NCBI GenBank assembly: GCA_019348475.1
Contig: JAHWJJ010000049.1
Location: forward strand, 1-14,456
DNA from: Gemmatimonadota bacterium
Lineage (GTDB): Bacteria > Gemmatimonadota > Gemmatimonadetes > Longimicrobiales > Longimicrobiaceae
Direction of reading: 5' to 3'
DNA: 14,456 bases
The position numbers were made by a program, and so were the translations under genes. Below the pieces are notes generated by a model. The model was given only the letters and a program-made list of their open reading frames with translations. It was not told where the DNA came from and did not search any database. Below are positions 13,414-14,456 of the stretch, one piece after another. Each line of letters opens with the position of its first letter. The stretch's first letter is position 1.

Positions 13414-14342
13414 GGGACCGGCGTGAGCGGCGGCTGCCCCGTGAGCACCGCGTGGACGTTGCGGGCCGCCAGCACGGCCATGCGTGTTCGCGTCTCGCGC
13501 GTGGCCGAGCCGATGTGCGGAAGCAGGACAACGTTCGGCAGCTCCAGCAGGCCGGGGTGGATCCGCGGCTCGTGCTCGTACACGTCCAGGCCGGCGCCCG
13601 CCAGCGGCCCGTCGCGCAGCGCATCCACCAGCGCCGCCTCGTCCACCAGCGGGCCGCGGGCCGTGTTGACCAGGAACGCGCCCGGCCGCATCCGCCGCAG
13701 CGCAGCCGCGTCGATCACGTGCCGCGTGGCCGGCGTGAGCGGGGCGTGCAGGCTCAGCACGTCGCTGCGGGCCATCAATCCGCCGAAGTCCACCCACTCC
13801 GCCCCCACCGCCGCCTCGTCTTCCGCGGGCAGGCGAGCGCGGGAATGGTAGATGACGCGCATTCCGAACGGCGCCGCCCGCCGCGCCACCGCCCGCCCGA
13901 TGCGTCCCATCCCGAAGATCCCCAGCGTCCGCCCCCCCAGCTCCGCGCCCAGGTAGTCCCAGAACCCCCAGCCGTGGAACTCGCCCGCGCGAAGGCTGCG
14001 CTCCGCCCGCGGCAGCCCGCGCGCGGCGGCGAGGATGAGGGCCATCGCCAGGTCGGCCGTGGCGTCGGTCAGCACGTCCGGCGTGTTCGTCACCGTGATG
14101 CCGCGGGCGCGGCACGCATCCCGGTCCACGTGCTCGTATCCCACCACGGCGTTGGCGACGATGCGCAGCCGCGGCGCGCGCCCGAGCAGCTCCGCGTCCA
14201 CCCGGTCCGTCAGCAGGCAGAGCAGCGCTTCGGCGTCCGCCAGCGCGTCCCGCCACCCCTCCGGCCCGGCCACGGCGCCGATCGGGTGCAGCAGCTCCAG
14301 CGCCGCGTCGGGGAGCGGGAAGGTGGTGACGATGCGCGCCAT
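13410..14342 (-). CDS. D-isomer-specific 2-hydroxyacid dehydrogenase (glyoxylate/hydroxypyruvate reductase type)
   Basis: This protein has 310 residues from the ATG. The substrate domain is split around a Rossmann domain (about 100-285), whose NAD(P)-binding loop reads GIFGMGRIGRAV (GMGRIG at 144-149). Arg229 in VNTARGP, Glu258 in EHEP and His277-equivalent His276 in LLPHIGS form the catalytic set, with the 29- and 18-residue spacings known from glyoxylate reductases. VANAVVGYEHVD and the NTPDVLTDATADLAM segment also fit that subgroup. The enzyme likely reduces hydroxypyruvate or glyoxylate to D-glycerate or glycolate. A Ser or Arg at the second cofactor strand (VIYHSRARL) hints at NADPH, which is tentative. 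The ATG at 14342 shares one base with the stop of the upstream gene; a GTG at 14345 is possible. The downstream glycerate kinase overlaps by 4 nt. Confidence 0.92.
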   Translation of the reverse strand: MARIVTTFPLPDAALELLHPIGAVAGPEGWRDALADAEALLCLLTDRVDAELLGRAPRLRIVANAVVGYEHVDRDACRARGITVTNTPDVLTDATADLAMALILAAARGLPRAERSLRAGEFHGWGFWDYLGAELGGRTLGIFGMGRIGRAVARRAAPFGMRVIYHSRARLPAEDEAAVGAEWVDFGGLMARSDVLSLHAPLTPATRHVIDAAALRRMRPGAFLVNTARGPLVDEAALVDALRDGPLAGAGLDVYEHEPRIHPGLLELPNVVLLPHIGSATRETRTRMAVLAARNVHAVLTGQPPLTPVP

Positions 14343-14456
14343 CACCCCACCGGCTTTTCCCAGAGGCTGATCCCGGCGCCGGCCAGTCCCAGCAGGGCGT
14401 GCTCGCGGATGCTCATCTCCGCGAACCCGAGCGCCTTCACCACCGGGTGCACGGCC
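14342..14456 (-). CDS. C-terminal 38 residues of an unrecognised protein
   Basis: The minus-strand frame is open from the window edge to a TGA at 14344-14342. The visible end reads VHPVVKALGFAEMSIREHAL, then LLGLAGAGISLWEKPVG. Codon use is like the genes downstream, and the TGA overlaps the dehydrogenase ATG by one base (TGATG), which argues strongly that it is a real gene at the head of, or within, the same operon. I do not recognise the family from this tail, and no motif assigns a function. Confidence 0.65.
   Translation of the reverse strand, partial: AVHPVVKALGFAEMSIREHALLGLAGAGISLWEKPVG

Noticed and set aside
12005..13851. Long plus-strand frames opposite the glycerate kinase and dehydrogenase genes
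   Set aside because: They are antisense shadows; the minus strand carries full sets of conserved motifs and overlapping stop-start codons.

Overview
The window is very GC-rich DNA with dense gene packing and a strong G/C third-codon-position bias. It carries an S9 peptidase, PAS-GGDEF-EAL proteins with several PAS domains, and octamer tandem repeats between genes. This suggests a Gemmatimonadota-type soil bacterium, perhaps Longimicrobium-like. That placement is inference from style and gene content; no rRNA or marker gene is present. No tRNA, rRNA or CRISPR array was seen.

Layout. Positions 1-578 hold one end of an IS481-family insertion sequence, with its transposase reading leftward out of the window. 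Positions 623-3491 hold two leftward genes: a secreted S9 prolyl-oligopeptidase-type peptidase and a YhbY-type RNA-binding protein. Between them lie a candidate promoter with an overlapping palindrome and a large 62-nt hairpin. Positions 3492-4062 hold no gene; they contain a probable dispersed repeat and a second copy of the octamer repeat found at 590-629. Positions 4063-10116 hold a rightward block: a PAS-PAS-GGDEF-EAL protein, an overlapping DUF4160/DUF2442-like pair, and a larger PAS4-GGDEF-EAL protein with its own sigma70-like promoter. A hairpin at about 10142-10188 separates this block from the leftward genes that follow.

Positions 10202-11035 encode a TPR-type protein. Positions 11036-11468 look decayed, with coding-like scraps but no intact gene. 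Positions 11469-14456 are a leftward cluster in transcription order: the C-terminus of an unrecognised protein, a D-2-hydroxyacid dehydrogenase, a glycerate kinase, then, after a block of GTGCGAAA repeats, a hotdog acyl-CoA thioesterase. The first three overlap by 1 and 4 nt and are very probably one operon. The two enzymes could form a hydroxypyruvate/glyoxylate to D-glycerate to phosphoglycerate route.

The two GGDEF-EAL proteins are soluble paralogues that likely make and/or degrade cyclic di-GMP. The larger keeps the RxxD product-inhibition site and the smaller has lost it. The small gene pair between them has features of a two-gene regulatory or toxin-antitoxin-like module, but its function is not established.
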